64,000 nt of DNA from Diadema setosum. Lineage: Eukaryota; Echinodermata; Echinoidea; Diadematoida; Diadematidae. The number at the start of each line of letters is the position of its first letter. Position 1 is the stretch's first letter. The notes below the pieces were generated by a model. The model saw nothing but the letters and a program-made list of their open reading frames with translations. It had not been told where the DNA came from and did not search any database. Positions 1-19,936 of the stretch are shown here, one piece after another. The stretch covers positions 17,266,367 through 17,330,366 of the forward strand of contig NC_092688.1 in the NCBI RefSeq assembly GCF_964275005.1, in the 5' to 3' direction. The translations under genes were made by a program, and so were the position numbers.

Positions 1-63
1 GTTGTACGCCACGCGACGAACGACATCATAATTATCGCACGATTTTCACGTGTAATGCATCGC

Positions 64-105
<42 letters not shown>

Positions 106-224
106 GCCTACTGCCGTTTATAGATCACTAGTTACAACTTTTCTTTATAGAGATAATTTTAGTAACTTAACTTCAAGAATGTTTGTTGAAAGAAAGCAGT
201 TATTAAGCAGAGGGATGAAGGTTG

Positions 225-372
225 AGGTGTGAGTTGTTTTTTTTTTTCAATTCTGCCTCCCTCTACAAATGAAATTTGTAAGATCACAGCTGTTGATCTT
301 CTTAGTATACTTACAAATTTCATTTGTATATAGAGGGAGACAAAATCGAAGAAAACTCACACATCAGTGTAT
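225..372. repeat. short hairpin (foldback) element
   Basis: The arm at about 257-283 (CTCCCTCTACAAATGAAATT and on) is the inverted copy of the arm at about 309-339. The outer flanks also pair: GTGTGAGTT at about 230 with AACTCACAC at about 355. The structure is a compact foldback MITE. Family is not recognised. Confidence 0.6.
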
Positions 373-709
373 TTGTTTTGCCTCCTTTAAAAAAAATCTC
401 GCAAGCAAGTTTTCATTTAGACATTTCAAGAAAGTTCACTTCATATTTTATTAATTTCTTGTCTTTTGTAAAAGAAGGAAATCGGGTGTGAGTAAAAGTT
501 ATAATACTCGTTTATTTGAAGATACGTATCAGTGCCAATTGTGCATCCCGTGTCTGTTCTACGTCTAGATTACCTGACCCGTAGCTTTCATGAGATATTA
601 TAAACCATGGATATAGCCTCGATATATTTTATTTCACGGAGTCTTCAAAACATGCCTGCTTCGTTGATCCTCAGTACGAGGATGTAATTTCATTAGCTAG
701 TACAATAAT

Positions 710-710
<1 letters not shown>

Positions 711-752
<42 letters not shown>
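711..752. repeat. (TTG)n microsatellite
   Basis: About 14 uninterrupted TTG triplets. Confidence 0.95.
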
Positions 753-753
<1 letters not shown>

Positions 754-1065
754 AAATAGTAAATCGATTTTGGTTTTCACCAAAGGATTTCTGTCTGTAT
801 TCTTGATGATCCTTGAAATGCCACTTTTAATATCACAACTTTTTAAAATCTGAATTCTTAGGACTGCCCGTTTGCCCTGAATTACAAAACATCACGACAG
901 TATAACACTGGCAGACGCGACGGTCTTATAATATATACAAGCATCATTGGTATAACAAGCATTCAATTACAACGGCATTCTGATGAAATGTAGATCACTT
1001 TGAATGACAACATCTTTTTACTATAGTATTATTATCATTACGAGGTTTCTGTACCAATCCGCATT

Positions 1066-1101
<36 letters not shown>

Positions 1102-2142
1102 TAGGGTTTACACTGAATGGTGTACACAGACCGGTCTCAGTGGTAATGGCAGAGCAGAACAATATACTGCGTATATACTGTGGATATATACCAGCAACAT
1201 CGGGGGCATCGGAATTTGAAACCCCTGTTGTTGACTACAAATTTTCACCTATATACCCGCAAAAAAGGAGAAAAAAAGCAGGGGGCATGTTTTGCATGCC
1301 CATACATAATTATTATGTTATACGGTCAAGGTATAGAGTTTCCACTACAATGCAACAGTTGAGGCAACGATATTAGTTTATGCTCATTATTATATGGGTA
1401 TATATCCTTAAACTCGTGAGTATAATTATGTAGACATACGGGCAAAGATAAGGACCTCGCACCATTGATATAAAAAAAAAAGCAGCAAACGAGGACATCA
1501 CTTGTAAACTTCCTCTTTTATGAAAGTGCAATGTTCTCGTATCATTTTATCACCCCGTTATGTTTTACATCCGTTCAGAGCAGAATATCCATGACCCGAT
1601 TGATATAATTTGACTGCACACTTTCATTAATGTGTGGTCTGACTCTCTATACCTCGATCACTGTGCAACTGATTTCAACGGACATTCGACTTTATTTCGA
1701 AGTTCACCTCTTTCATAATCTCGCCTCGTTTCATCAATGATTTTATTGTTTTATATCTATACTTTGGTATATAATTTTATCATATTCAAACGTGTATAAT
1801 TGTATTGAATGGTTATAAAACATGGAATTGAATAACCTCTTCACAGTTTTTTAAGCCTAGTAGTGCATGTACCATATGTTTTTGAATACGACATTCATAT
1901 TGCACAATACATGTCAAAAAAAATGGACATCCCCATACGTACAAACACTATAACACACACGCACACATATACACACACAGACACACACATCCCTCTAAAC
2001 TAACAAGCTTATATATCATAACCCACAAATCAACAACTTCGAAGAAATTGAGACGTATTATTTTTTATTGACATTGTGTGATCACTCAAACCATTATTGA
2101 CTCAATGTTTTCTAGACAAGCAAAGTTCTCGAGAAAGAATAA

Positions 2143-2537
2143 AGGGATGGTATAGAATTGGTTAAGATGAGGATTCAGTCTACTCTTTGCGAGATACTAA
2201 GAAACCACTTTATGAAAAGTTAAAGAGCATACAATTCTAAGGAGAATTCAATGTTTATTTGATGAAAATTGGTTTGAATATTGCAGAGATATCCAAAAAA
2301 ACAAAGTAAAACAAAGAGATCTTAATAAAAGGTGGGTCCCACCTTTTATTAGGAAAACTTTGTTTTGGATATCTCGGCCATTTCAAAACCAATTTTCATC
2401 ACATGATCTTTAAATTTCTCTTAGAATCATATGCTCTTCCATATTTCATCTCATTTCATATCTCACCATCTCAAAAATCTTCATTAAAAACTGTTGGAAA
2501 CCTGAAGCCACACCTAAGCCGAAACTGTACCATTCCT
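2143..2537. mobile_element. hairpin MITE, AAAGGG family (TTAA type)
   Basis: The two halves are diverged inverted copies meeting at a palindrome near 2329-2346 (AAAAGGTGGGTCCCACCTTTT core). Left end begins AGGGATGGTATAG; right end finishes CCATTCCT followed by TTAA, while the left flank has decayed to ATAA. Both arms carry the family words GATGAAAATTGGTTT and GAGATATCC. Related copies lie at 4665-4850, 15225-15443 and 60674-61056. It has no coding capacity and probably depends on a TTAA-targeting transposase. Confidence 0.75.
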
Positions 2538-4152
2538 TTAAAATTCCAATAAGCGCTGTCTTTTGTCGCATGGAATCATATTATATATATATATATATAT
2601 GTATGTATATGCATATTTTCTTAACAAGGCTTCAAGATCAAAATACACTTTGACACACTAATAAATGGCAACGAGTGAATATTGATAGAAAAAAAGTGCA
2701 AATCTCAAATGAAAAAAAAAAGATAAATTGTAGGGGGCGCTATTGCAAAAAGCGCAGAGAATAGTTATCATTTTCTTTGTCATCCAGATGTTGAGCTTGG
2801 TTGAGTTTGGTGGGCAAAGACAAATTAAAACAAACAAACAAACAAACAAATAACTAAAAGCAAACTGGAAAAGCAACTGGAAAGCAAATAAAAAACAACA
2901 GCAACAAATTGTGACATTGTGACATTCACACCTAAACTTTATCTGTATTCTTTTACAATCACAGGCATGTAACCTGACAGCATCTGTTGTTGTTGTTGTT
3001 TTAAAGAAAGAAAGAAGAGAGAGAGAGAGAAAAAAAATGGGGCTCTATACAAATGACAGCATCTAAATGTTTTCTGACAGTTGATCACAGATTATGTACA
3101 TGCAGCATGCTTCACTTACTTTCCTTGTCTCCTTTCGAATATCACAACACTAATCTCGAACATCCTAAAACAAAATGACAGTTCAATTATAATAGAGACT
3201 GTTCTATCTGCAAATCCTTTCTGGTCCGTCTCATCCCGTTTGAATCACCGTATACTGGATTCAATCCGGTTTAGCTTCGAGCCTAAATTCCGCGTACGTT
3301 TTCAAAACATGGGGTGATAACAATATTTTCTTATACCCTCACCTGTGGTGCTGAACTTTACATCAATATTGCACGCATGGTGCATGCTTGAATCACGGAG
3401 GTGAACCTCTCTTCCACCTCCCTGCCTGAATTTAGAGATGTACTGAAATAATCCTGGCATTGAGATTTCATATCCAATGGGAGTTTATTGACTTGACGTC
3501 AGATTCTATTACAACAGTGCTCATCAAGCCGAATATAACCTATATATATTATTAATTTTCTGCAAAGTAAATACTCTGTAACATTTCTTCTGATAACTGA
3601 TGGAATAATCGTCATTCGGTATGATTTTGATGTATTTACTGGTCATCTACATATCAAAGTGAAAGAGATTTGACTTTATTTGAATAACAATATCAACATT
3701 AAGATTTCCGGATTTTTTGGCTGTCCTCAATATTATTAATTGATTGTTGTTGTTGGAATGTATATAATTATTCTCGCTGTGGAAACATGGTGAAATCAAT
3801 ATATTGAATGCTGTTATGACAAACAATGATATGGCTTGCAATCAATATTGATGACTAATTATGTTGGAACAAAGTCTGTAAAGCTTTTAAAAGGAATTAT
3901 TTTACAATTCTTTTGTTATGCAAATGAGATGAATCTTGAAATGTAATGATTTCAAATAATAACCCACAAGGCATCAAACAGATGCGCGAGTGTCACTTTT
4001 AATCTATCATTTCATCGAAACTGGCATAAATGAAAAAAAAAAGAATCATGGGTATGAATAATTTTGCAGACAAGTGAACATATATTCATACATTATTATG
4101 CCAGCCGATATGTTTATGAAGTACAGAGTATACATACCACAGGCCCCATGGT

Positions 4153-4302
4153 TGTGGGGCGAATCCAGGAACTCCGTAAAGGGGGGCTTTACAAAATTGA
4201 AGGGGCGCATGCCCCCCCCCCATTTTTTCTTTTTATTTCTTTTGTTAAAAAAAAATAATAAAGGGGAGGGGCGCCCAGTGCGCCCCGCCTGGATCCGCCA
4301 CT
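4153..4302. mobile_element. short TIR element with GGATCCGCCACT end
   Basis: The right end reads GGATCCGCCACT and pairs with the left end GTGGGGCGAATCCAGG. The interior has GC-rich inverted words (GGGGCGCATGCCCCC) and a poly-A/T tract. It looks like a MITE-like repeat of about 150 bp without coding capacity. The family name is unknown to me. Confidence 0.55.
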
Positions 4303-4664
4303 ATAGCATATTCAGAACAACAATGGATGGAAAGAGGGAGAAGGAGGGGAAGAGAAGGTAAAAACAAATCCTATCATACCAATGGGCGTGGGAGTTTTTA
4401 AGAGGGAGGAGATTTCAAACATAATAATCACGTTCGGTGAAGATTTATAATATAATGTATAATTAATATCAGAATCTGGAAGAGTTATGGAAGAGTTGCT
4501 CTTCTATAACGTCAACTCTCTTCTATCATGAGTCTTATTCTGAATTAAACCAAGAAACAAATAATTAAAAACAAAAATTAAACTTGTCAAATTTGTCCAA
4601 GTGTCTCTCGATAATACTTCAGAAAAAAATAATAGACTACAATGACAACATGATATCTTACAGA

Positions 4665-4850
4665 GATGGATATACTTTTGGTCGAGATGGGGATTAAGGT
4701 TTTAACTTTTTTTTGCGAGATAATCAGAAACCAAACACTTACGGTAGATTAAATATCAAAGGACATTTTGATGAAAATCGGCTTTGAAATTAGTCAGATA
4801 TCCAGAAATAAAGCAAAACAAAGTAGTCCTAATAAAAGGTGGGGAAACAC
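4665..4850. mobile_element. left arm of an AAAGGG-family hairpin MITE, partial
   Basis: It carries the arm words GAGATGGGGATTAAGG, TTTGCGAGATAATCAGAAACC, GATGAAAATCGGCTTTGAAAT and CAGATATCC in the same order as the left arms at 2143 and 60674. It stops after CCTAATAAAAGGTGGG, the middle of the full element. The right arm is missing. It ends about 220 bp before the NDUFS8 start codon. Confidence 0.65.
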
Positions 4851-5071
4851 CATCAGACATAAGTATGCAAAAACATCAGGTTGGAGAAGGAATAAATCTC
4901 TGTCAGGACCATCATCCTAAGATCTTATTGATATCAAAATAATAAAAACTTGTTTCACACAGGAGGCAAAGACTAAAATTGAATAACGAGTGCCTCGCCG
5001 TTGATGGCGCACATGCTGTGTGACCATCGAAAAGATTGGGATTTGGTAACCGAAGACTTTACAGATCCATC

Positions 5072-12917
<7,846 letters not shown>

Positions 12918-13773
12918 GAGGATGGCCGAAGGACGACTTTTGCCCTTTTTGTTTCTGGAGAAAAATCCTGTCAAATAATAAGAGCTTTTATCTATAGTTT
13001 ATGAAACATTGACACTTTAAGATCACCAATACATACTCACTTAACATCTTCTGAAGAGACAGAAAGCTTGACAGAGGTGTAGTTCTCTCATATGATTGCA
13101 GTCAGTTGTATGAAAGTGAATGAGGACATTATAGGAAATTTTTGGACTTCCTTCACTCATTTCAAGTGTTTTGCCGCCAGAAAGGGCAGTATGGCACAGG
13201 TTTGAAAAGCAAAATTCATATTCGTGTACAATGTATCACTTGTTGTAGTGTGACCCATATTCTACACTCGTACATCATTAAATCTGTGCATTTTAAAAAA
13301 GCAGACTACATTTGTCACATAGAGTTTGGTTTCCTTTGGTTTAATTTGTCAACATTTGATATGCAAGAAACAAAATGGATATTGATTGCATCCACAGTGG
13401 AAAAATGAATATTGTTAGTTGTGTGTCAAGATGTCGATAGATTAAATGCGTTTCATTTGCAACTAAATTATACAAAATCCCTTATGAAATGCTAACCTTT
13501 GCTCTCCGTACATAGCTTTAATCCAGATGTTCACGAAAAATGTCTGTCGCACAAATTTAGCACTTAAACAGGGCATTTAGTTGCTTCTCTTCGCGGTAAT
13601 TTGTGGAAGCTGTGTAAGGTTAGCAGTTATACATCAGCATTACTTGCAGGAAATCTCTGTCCAGCTTTCAACTGTTACACAAAAGCAAGAACAAGGAAAG
13701 CTAGAGTTTGATGAACCCTCTCAGGACATTTACCCCAAAGGGCCTTCTGTGAGCCAACAGATTGCCAGTTGTA

Positions 13774-13960
13774 CAGTGGAACCTCATTATACAGAGGTCA
13801 GATTTGACAAAACCCTCTTATAACAAGGCGATTTTGCAGATCCCAACTCATTATAAATGTATTTCCTCATTATACATGTATTTCCTCTTTATACATGTAT
13901 TTCTTTGTTTTTGTATCCTAATATAGCAAGGTAAATGTCATGGTTTTTAGGTCCTAATTA
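13774..13960. mobile_element. Tigger/pogo-like MITE fragment
   Basis: After a TA it begins CAGTGGAACCTCATTATACA, the type of end seen at 20720 and 49645. Words CTCATTATA and CTCTTATAACAAGG repeat inside. No matching right end is visible, so it is either truncated or too decayed. Confidence 0.5.
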
Positions 13961-15224
13961 TGAGGAGATTCCCCCATACCTACAGAATTAAAGTCTGGAA
14001 GCTCATCAAATCTTATCTGCATAAATTTGACATGTTACATTGCTTGTATCAGTCCCTGCAATATAAGAGTTGAACACTCCACTCATAAGCTTGGCGTGAA
14101 AGATTACCAGAGACTACTGTGTGTGTACATTGTATTTTCATTCTGATGCTTGCGTCATCAGAGATGCCCTGACTTTCAGACTAACATGGTCAGATTGTTT
14201 CATTTTGCTTTACATGAAGTATGAGGAAAGCTTTGAGAGTCACAAGAAATTATTTGATAGGGCGGTATTGTGTTGCTGCACTCGTATGTGGGAGAAACTC
14301 GCGAGGGTATTTTTTAAGGTGTAATGATGCACCTGGAAACAAAAGAATGAAAAAATGTGAGAGCTTGGTGACGGTTGGTCGGAGAATAAATATTAACTAT
14401 TACATATTTGTTCAAGTCCAGTCAATTGCTTTATCCATGTGTTCTGTCTGTGTGCTGTGAATCATTGGCTTTCAATGAAATAATTCCAGTCCATGTGTAA
14501 GTGGATTGTCTTATATGGTAGAGTATGGAATGATGAAGCAGATCATAATTAAATAATTAGTTGAGAATGTACAAGCGACAAAGCATTCATTTTGCCTGAC
14601 ACATAATTTTGCTGACTGATCATAGTATAGTACAGTGACAGGTCATTACCACTTTCACTTCACGTTGGTGACCGAGCAAGATTTTGTCTTTTTATTTACT
14701 TGCGAAAATGGCTGCTGCGAAATTTAAAGCGTGCTTCATTTTATAAAACAAATAATACACATCATTTTATTTGGGCATTTGCGTAATTAATTATGAAGTA
14801 AACTTTGTGGTGACATTGCATTTTACTCCTATTTGGTCACAATTCTGATATCACAAATTATTCTCATCTAGGAAAGATGTCAAATGGAGTAGACCAAATC
14901 TAAATTACTTCTGAACAAATTGTCTGATTTTCCTCAAACTTTACCAGGTTTTTAACTCATCTGTCTGCTTTAAATGAACCCACATTGTAATTGTGAGTGT
15001 GTGTGTGTGTGGGGGGGGGGGGGGATTCCTTTTTCATGTCTGATGCACATTCATGATCTATTCACGATCTGTAGGTTTTTTTTGTTGGTTTTTTTTTGTA
15101 TGGAAATTTATTTGATCAGTTATGTTGTAACATCGTGTATTTCATAACGTAATTCACAGGCAAACCCATGGCTACCAGTCAATTGTTTTGAACATTTAAA
15201 AAAAAAAAAATGTCTTTGGGGTCA

Positions 15225-15443
15225 TATTCTTTGAAGGAGAACTATGGGGCAGAGTGCTCAGGTCCTAGTCTTATAAAATGTATAAAATTGTTTTTGTTTA
15301 TGTCTCAGCCATTCCAAAATCCATTTTCATCAAATAAACTGGAATTCCTCTTAAAATGGTATGCTCTGTATTATTTCCTAAGTGGTTTCTTGGTATCTCA
15401 CAAGAAGCCTGGTCCTCATCTCCACCAATACTATACCATCCCT
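15225..15443. mobile_element. AAAGGG-family hairpin MITE, right arm
   Basis: Contains CTCAGCCATTCCAAAATCCA, TTTTCATCAAATAAACTGGA, ATGCTCTGTATTATTTCC and CCATCCCT before TTAA at 15444-15447, in the order of the right arms at 2143 and 60674. The left arm is only faintly visible. Confidence 0.6.
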
Positions 15444-18400
15444 TTAAGTTATTAGATTAGTGCTGGTTCTAACACGATATCCTCACACAAGGCTTTGGGC
15501 AGTGGGTTAAAAGCAGTGCGAGCACTGTCGGCAACCTTTGTGTTCATAGATATTTGGGGTACATGAGGATGTTTATAACAAGTTTCCATGGAGATGAATG
15601 CCTGTGACATCACAGTTTGGTGCTTAAAGGTTCCATACTGTACATATCATTTGATGAAAATCCACCGGTCTCTTTCACATTCTCTGCAAGTATTCCACAT
15701 ATATCCCACCAACTCTCAAACTCTGGGCATACAAGTTCAGCCATGAACACCTTACTGGAATATTGTCATTTTAATGATAAGAATGTCTTGCACTTTAAAT
15801 CAAAACTTGACAAAATAACAAAGAAGAAAAATCAAGCTGAATGAGGACAGTTAGCATGTCTTGCATGTAATTGCATTAATATTACTCATTCAAGATTCAA
15901 AATGGCTTGTTAATGGTATCCACTGGAAATTGTTGAAACACAGGAGATGCTTATGGTGCTTAACAATTTTGTGCATTACAATTAAACAGACTAAAAAAAA
16001 AAAAGAAATACTTTCATGGAAGTAACTCGATGTATTCCATCAGATGGACCAAGTGTGGCTCCCTAATTTACTATGAAACCTGCATTTGATACCGAGACGT
16101 TCTTCTTTACCTGTTTAAAACGCAATGGATGGAATGGTCACAACAGTATAAGATCATGGATAGAAAACATCAACTGAAATCAAAACACAAGTTCACGGAA
16201 TCCCTTACAAGCCTGGGAGTGCATGGTCACTGAAGAAGAGGGACAATGAAACTTGCACAGGGAAATTTCAATCTCGCTCCACCTATACTACTCGTAAACC
16301 CGACAATTATGCTTCCTATTCCTTTGCATCGACACAAATAACACTTGCAACAATAGTAACATTTGTATACAAATTAAAATAGCTGCTCAAATTTGACGAT
16401 CAGAGCCCTCATCTCAAAAGATAAAAAATACCTTTTATCTTGAGTCAAATAATTATAGTACTATGCTGGTACCCACTTGGTGACATTGTCAAAAGAAAAT
16501 ACAGCGTATGTTGTCAATTTTCCTAGCATTCTAACAGCCCCTGAGATTCAAATTTGCAGTGGGTATGCACAGGGGGCACAAGCAGGAGCAGAAGCGAAAA
16601 CAGCGCTTGCTTCTTCATAGGCACTAGTTTACTGTCCCTTCCCTTCAGACTAAAACATTTGCCACAGACGTCTACCAGGTACACTTGTACACTACTTTCA
16701 AGATTCCACTAAAATATTACGATGATTGGCTGTTCCATTAAACAACTGCACAGATCTGGTTATGTGTGAGAGAAAATCACTCCTTGTTTACAGTTGACAG
16801 GCAACACCACCACATGTAAAACTTTGTGACCTTGTATCAACTTTGCACCATAGTGAAACCTGGGAGTCTAAACCCTTTGAAACTGTAAACGTCATTTAAT
16901 ATCTGAAACGTATTACTTGTTGCATCTAGGTTGCATAGAAAAAATAGAGCATAGCTTCAAAGCAGAAGGGGGAAAAAAGTTTGTGAGCATTGTTCCCAAA
17001 AGTGAGTTTACTGCAGCAAATCATAAATATGTTAGCCTTTCTTGCTATTTGGTTTTGTAGATGGCAGCCTTCACTAGTAAGCATTCACAAAACTACATGT
17101 AATTCCATTTCATGTTAATAACAGTACAACAGTAACTTTAAAATGCCATGCAACTTTTCTGCTTACACTATACCAGAACAGCATCAAGTAAAAAAGATAA
17201 TAAATAAAACAAAGTGAAATAACATAATAGAAGCAGGCAGTTTCTTTAACCCTTCAAACTTAGAATGTGCAATGCAGTTTTCTGTTATACAAGCATAGGT
17301 TGTATCATCTCAAATACATATCACATCTAGTCAAAATCTAGCAAGATCGTCATTTCATCCGTATGTCTGCTGTATCAACAACCCCAACAGCAGCAAATGA
17401 ACACTGGACGTAACAATCAATCTTGCAAACATTACCCAATTCCTGCACAGGGCTGAGAAACAACACAAATTTGACAATCCTCCCCCCCCCCCTTTTTTTT
17501 ATATTTCTTTCTTCCATTTTCAGATACAGGCAATGTAATAAAAAGATAATCTTGAAGAATAAGAAACAAAAAATTGTGAACATTGATTCAAGCATGAATT
17601 GATTTCTGTTGGGGGTGGTTTGTCTGCAGTTTAAAAAGTGAATAGGGACTTCTACCGTTCACCGACTGATTTTTACACCCCAGCAGGATCGTCTCCAGTT
17701 TCTTGCCAACAAATTCTGGGTGCACTGACTGCATGCCTTGTCCACTTCTCGGAAGGGTGCGTCTGGCTCCCTGAAATTTGTTGGATGGGTTATGCAGTGA
17801 AGGATTAGTGGTTAAGAGCTCCTCCTTGTACAGATTTAATTTCATTCCATTCATACACACTCAAATTTTCCCTTGAAACCTAAATACCGCTGAATGGGGT
17901 GAAAGACACAACAGCCTGGAATGACTTTACAAGCAGTCCGGTCCTAAAAAAAACAACAACCAAAAAACAGACATGCACAACCCCTACATGCAAACGAGTC
18001 AATCTGTATTCAATCCTGCAAAGGTCCACACTACTGAATGGTTCTATGATCTTCAAATGATATGGAGGAGAAATATTACTGTCAATGCCTAGAGAAAACA
18101 ATAATTAACATAATTCAACATAATTCATCACTATTGCCTATTCAAGGCAATACCATCAGAAGGTGATGTCAATTTGATAAATTCTAATGAGGCAGAATCA
18201 AGAAAGTTCAGTAAGAAAAAGGTCATAAATCCTGACACACACCAAAGACATGAATCGATATTACTGACCAACTCCTAGCTTTTCTTCATGCAGCATTTAT
18301 CTTATTTCTATCAAGGGTTGCACTTTCCATTTTTCTGTTAGCAAAGTAGCTTGGTATCTTTTTCACCTTAATTGGTTTTATCCTTATAACTATATACCTG

Positions 18401-19685
18401 TCATCCTACAATGCGTGTTTATACTCATCATCTGTCATGGGTAAAAAAGAGGTGCTCTGCATTTACTACAGTCACAATGTCATTTGTGGCAAATTGTCCA
18501 ATGACTTTTACACAATTTATACCCTGAGGAATACAACAAGATCATCGTTTTTCCCAAAAAACATTCTTCACAAATAATGCAGAACAATCTACCAATGAGC
18601 AAGGTACAGATGAAGCTCAGCTGCTTCAGCAAATGCAAAATTGCCTGTGACATCATTTGCAAGAGGCGACAGTGGACTCGCAGAAACAGATTAAGTGTGC
18701 TCATTCATCATACCGTGGTATAGTGTAATGTGCAACATCTTGTTACAGTTAAAGAGCCACGTGAAATGCCTTTACGAGAAGCAAGGAAGAAAAACAAGAT
18801 AAATACTTTTTTTTACAGATATCATGACAAAAACAGCATACAGCAAAGTTCTATGCTCACAGCGATAGGTGAATAACTGTGGTATTCCCTTTAATCTAGA
18901 CCCAGACAGAGGCAGGTATATCCTATCCCCCAAAGACCAAATTGCATCTCACCATGAATTAAATTGTCCTCACTTTTGTCTCACCGTACAACATAGAAAA
19001 GAATTAACTTTGCTCATTCTTAGTTCAACGCAACTTTTATATAATTTTGAAGTTTACAACACATATTCTCAGACAATTTCTCTTTCAATCTTATTAGTAT
19101 TAAACCTCACATTAATCCTGATGTATCAGTATCTGTGGCAATGAGACTTTGGATCGGATTGTGTCAAAAATTTCAAGTTTGTTTCCAGTTTCTCCGTCGG
19201 ACGACAGATACAAATACTACATTTTGTTTTCTGCAAACAAGCCTAGGTCCATTTAGAGGATGACATGTTGATGTTAGTGGAGGCATTATATACTATCACA
19301 ACGACAAGGCTTTAGATAGTTCATTTGACTGCAAGGGTACTCTCACTGCAAACAGTCTGGGGGTCAGCAAGGGACATACGTCAGACACTTCCATGACGTT
19401 CTCTCCCCCTCCTCGGCCACCCACCGACTACGCTCCGGGATGAGAGCCAGCCACAAAGAAGAAATAAATAGGAATCAACCTTGCATAATTAATTTTTTTT
19501 TTCGCGTTGTCCCTGCCACACAGCCGCCCAGTGACCGGTGAAGACATCTCCTCTCCTTCCAGAACGCTGTCCACCACAGAGTCTCCGTGTCGGTTTTTTT
19601 GTTTCCCCTAATAAACTGCTCTGATGATAAAAATTTTTTGAAGGACGTCCCTACAATCACCCCAGTGATAACTAGAAAGCCATCC

Positions 19686-19936
19686 TCAAGATTCCTCCTT
19701 GGCGTCCCCTTTTCCTTCCGAGCCAGCCTTGGATGGATCCGCCGTGCTCTCCTCCTTCTTCTCCTTTTCCTTCTCCGCGCCCTCCTTCGCCTCGTCTTTC
19801 TTCTCGGACCCGTCCTTCTTGTCTGCGTCGTTGACCGTCATGCCGCCCAGCTTCTCGGCGACGTCGTCTGCTTCCTGTTTGGACTTGTCCGTCTCCTTGG
19901 ATGCATTCTCCGGCATGTCATCCTCCTTTTCATCAT
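19686..19936 (-). CDS. RANBP1: RANBP1 coding exon 6 (last)
   Basis: Encodes the charged tail from [13 protein letters not shown], the export-like [10 protein letters not shown] and a Lys/Glu-rich end GDAKEES, then TGA at 19686-19688. The opposite strand also reads open because of its biased composition; that frame is a shadow. Confidence 0.92.

Larger units (their letters stand above)
1..5071. other. 5' flank of NDUFS8, no gene seen
   Basis: No reading frame here looks like a conserved protein. The stretch holds poly-A runs (about 64-102 and 1067-1099), a TTG microsatellite, several inverted-repeat elements listed separately, a CA-rich run near 1950-1990 and AT-rich filler. ATG codons at 5001 and 5004 lie in what may be the 5' leader of NDUFS8 and open a 60-codon frame that overlaps the true start out of frame. 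It would act as an upstream ORF only if transcription starts before 5001, which I cannot tell. Confidence 0.6.
12918..19685. other. convergent 3' flanks of NDUFS8 and RANBP1
   Basis: No conserved reading frame seen. Contains the NDUFS8 3' UTR (an AATAAA at 14385-14390 is one candidate polyadenylation signal; earlier variant signals such as AATAAG near 12977 are possible) and, from the other side, the RANBP1 3' UTR ending at an unknown point. Mobile pieces at about 13774, 14920 and 15225 are listed where clear. From 15450 to 19685 I see only AT-rich unique-looking sequence with poly-G/poly-A runs. Confidence 0.6.
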
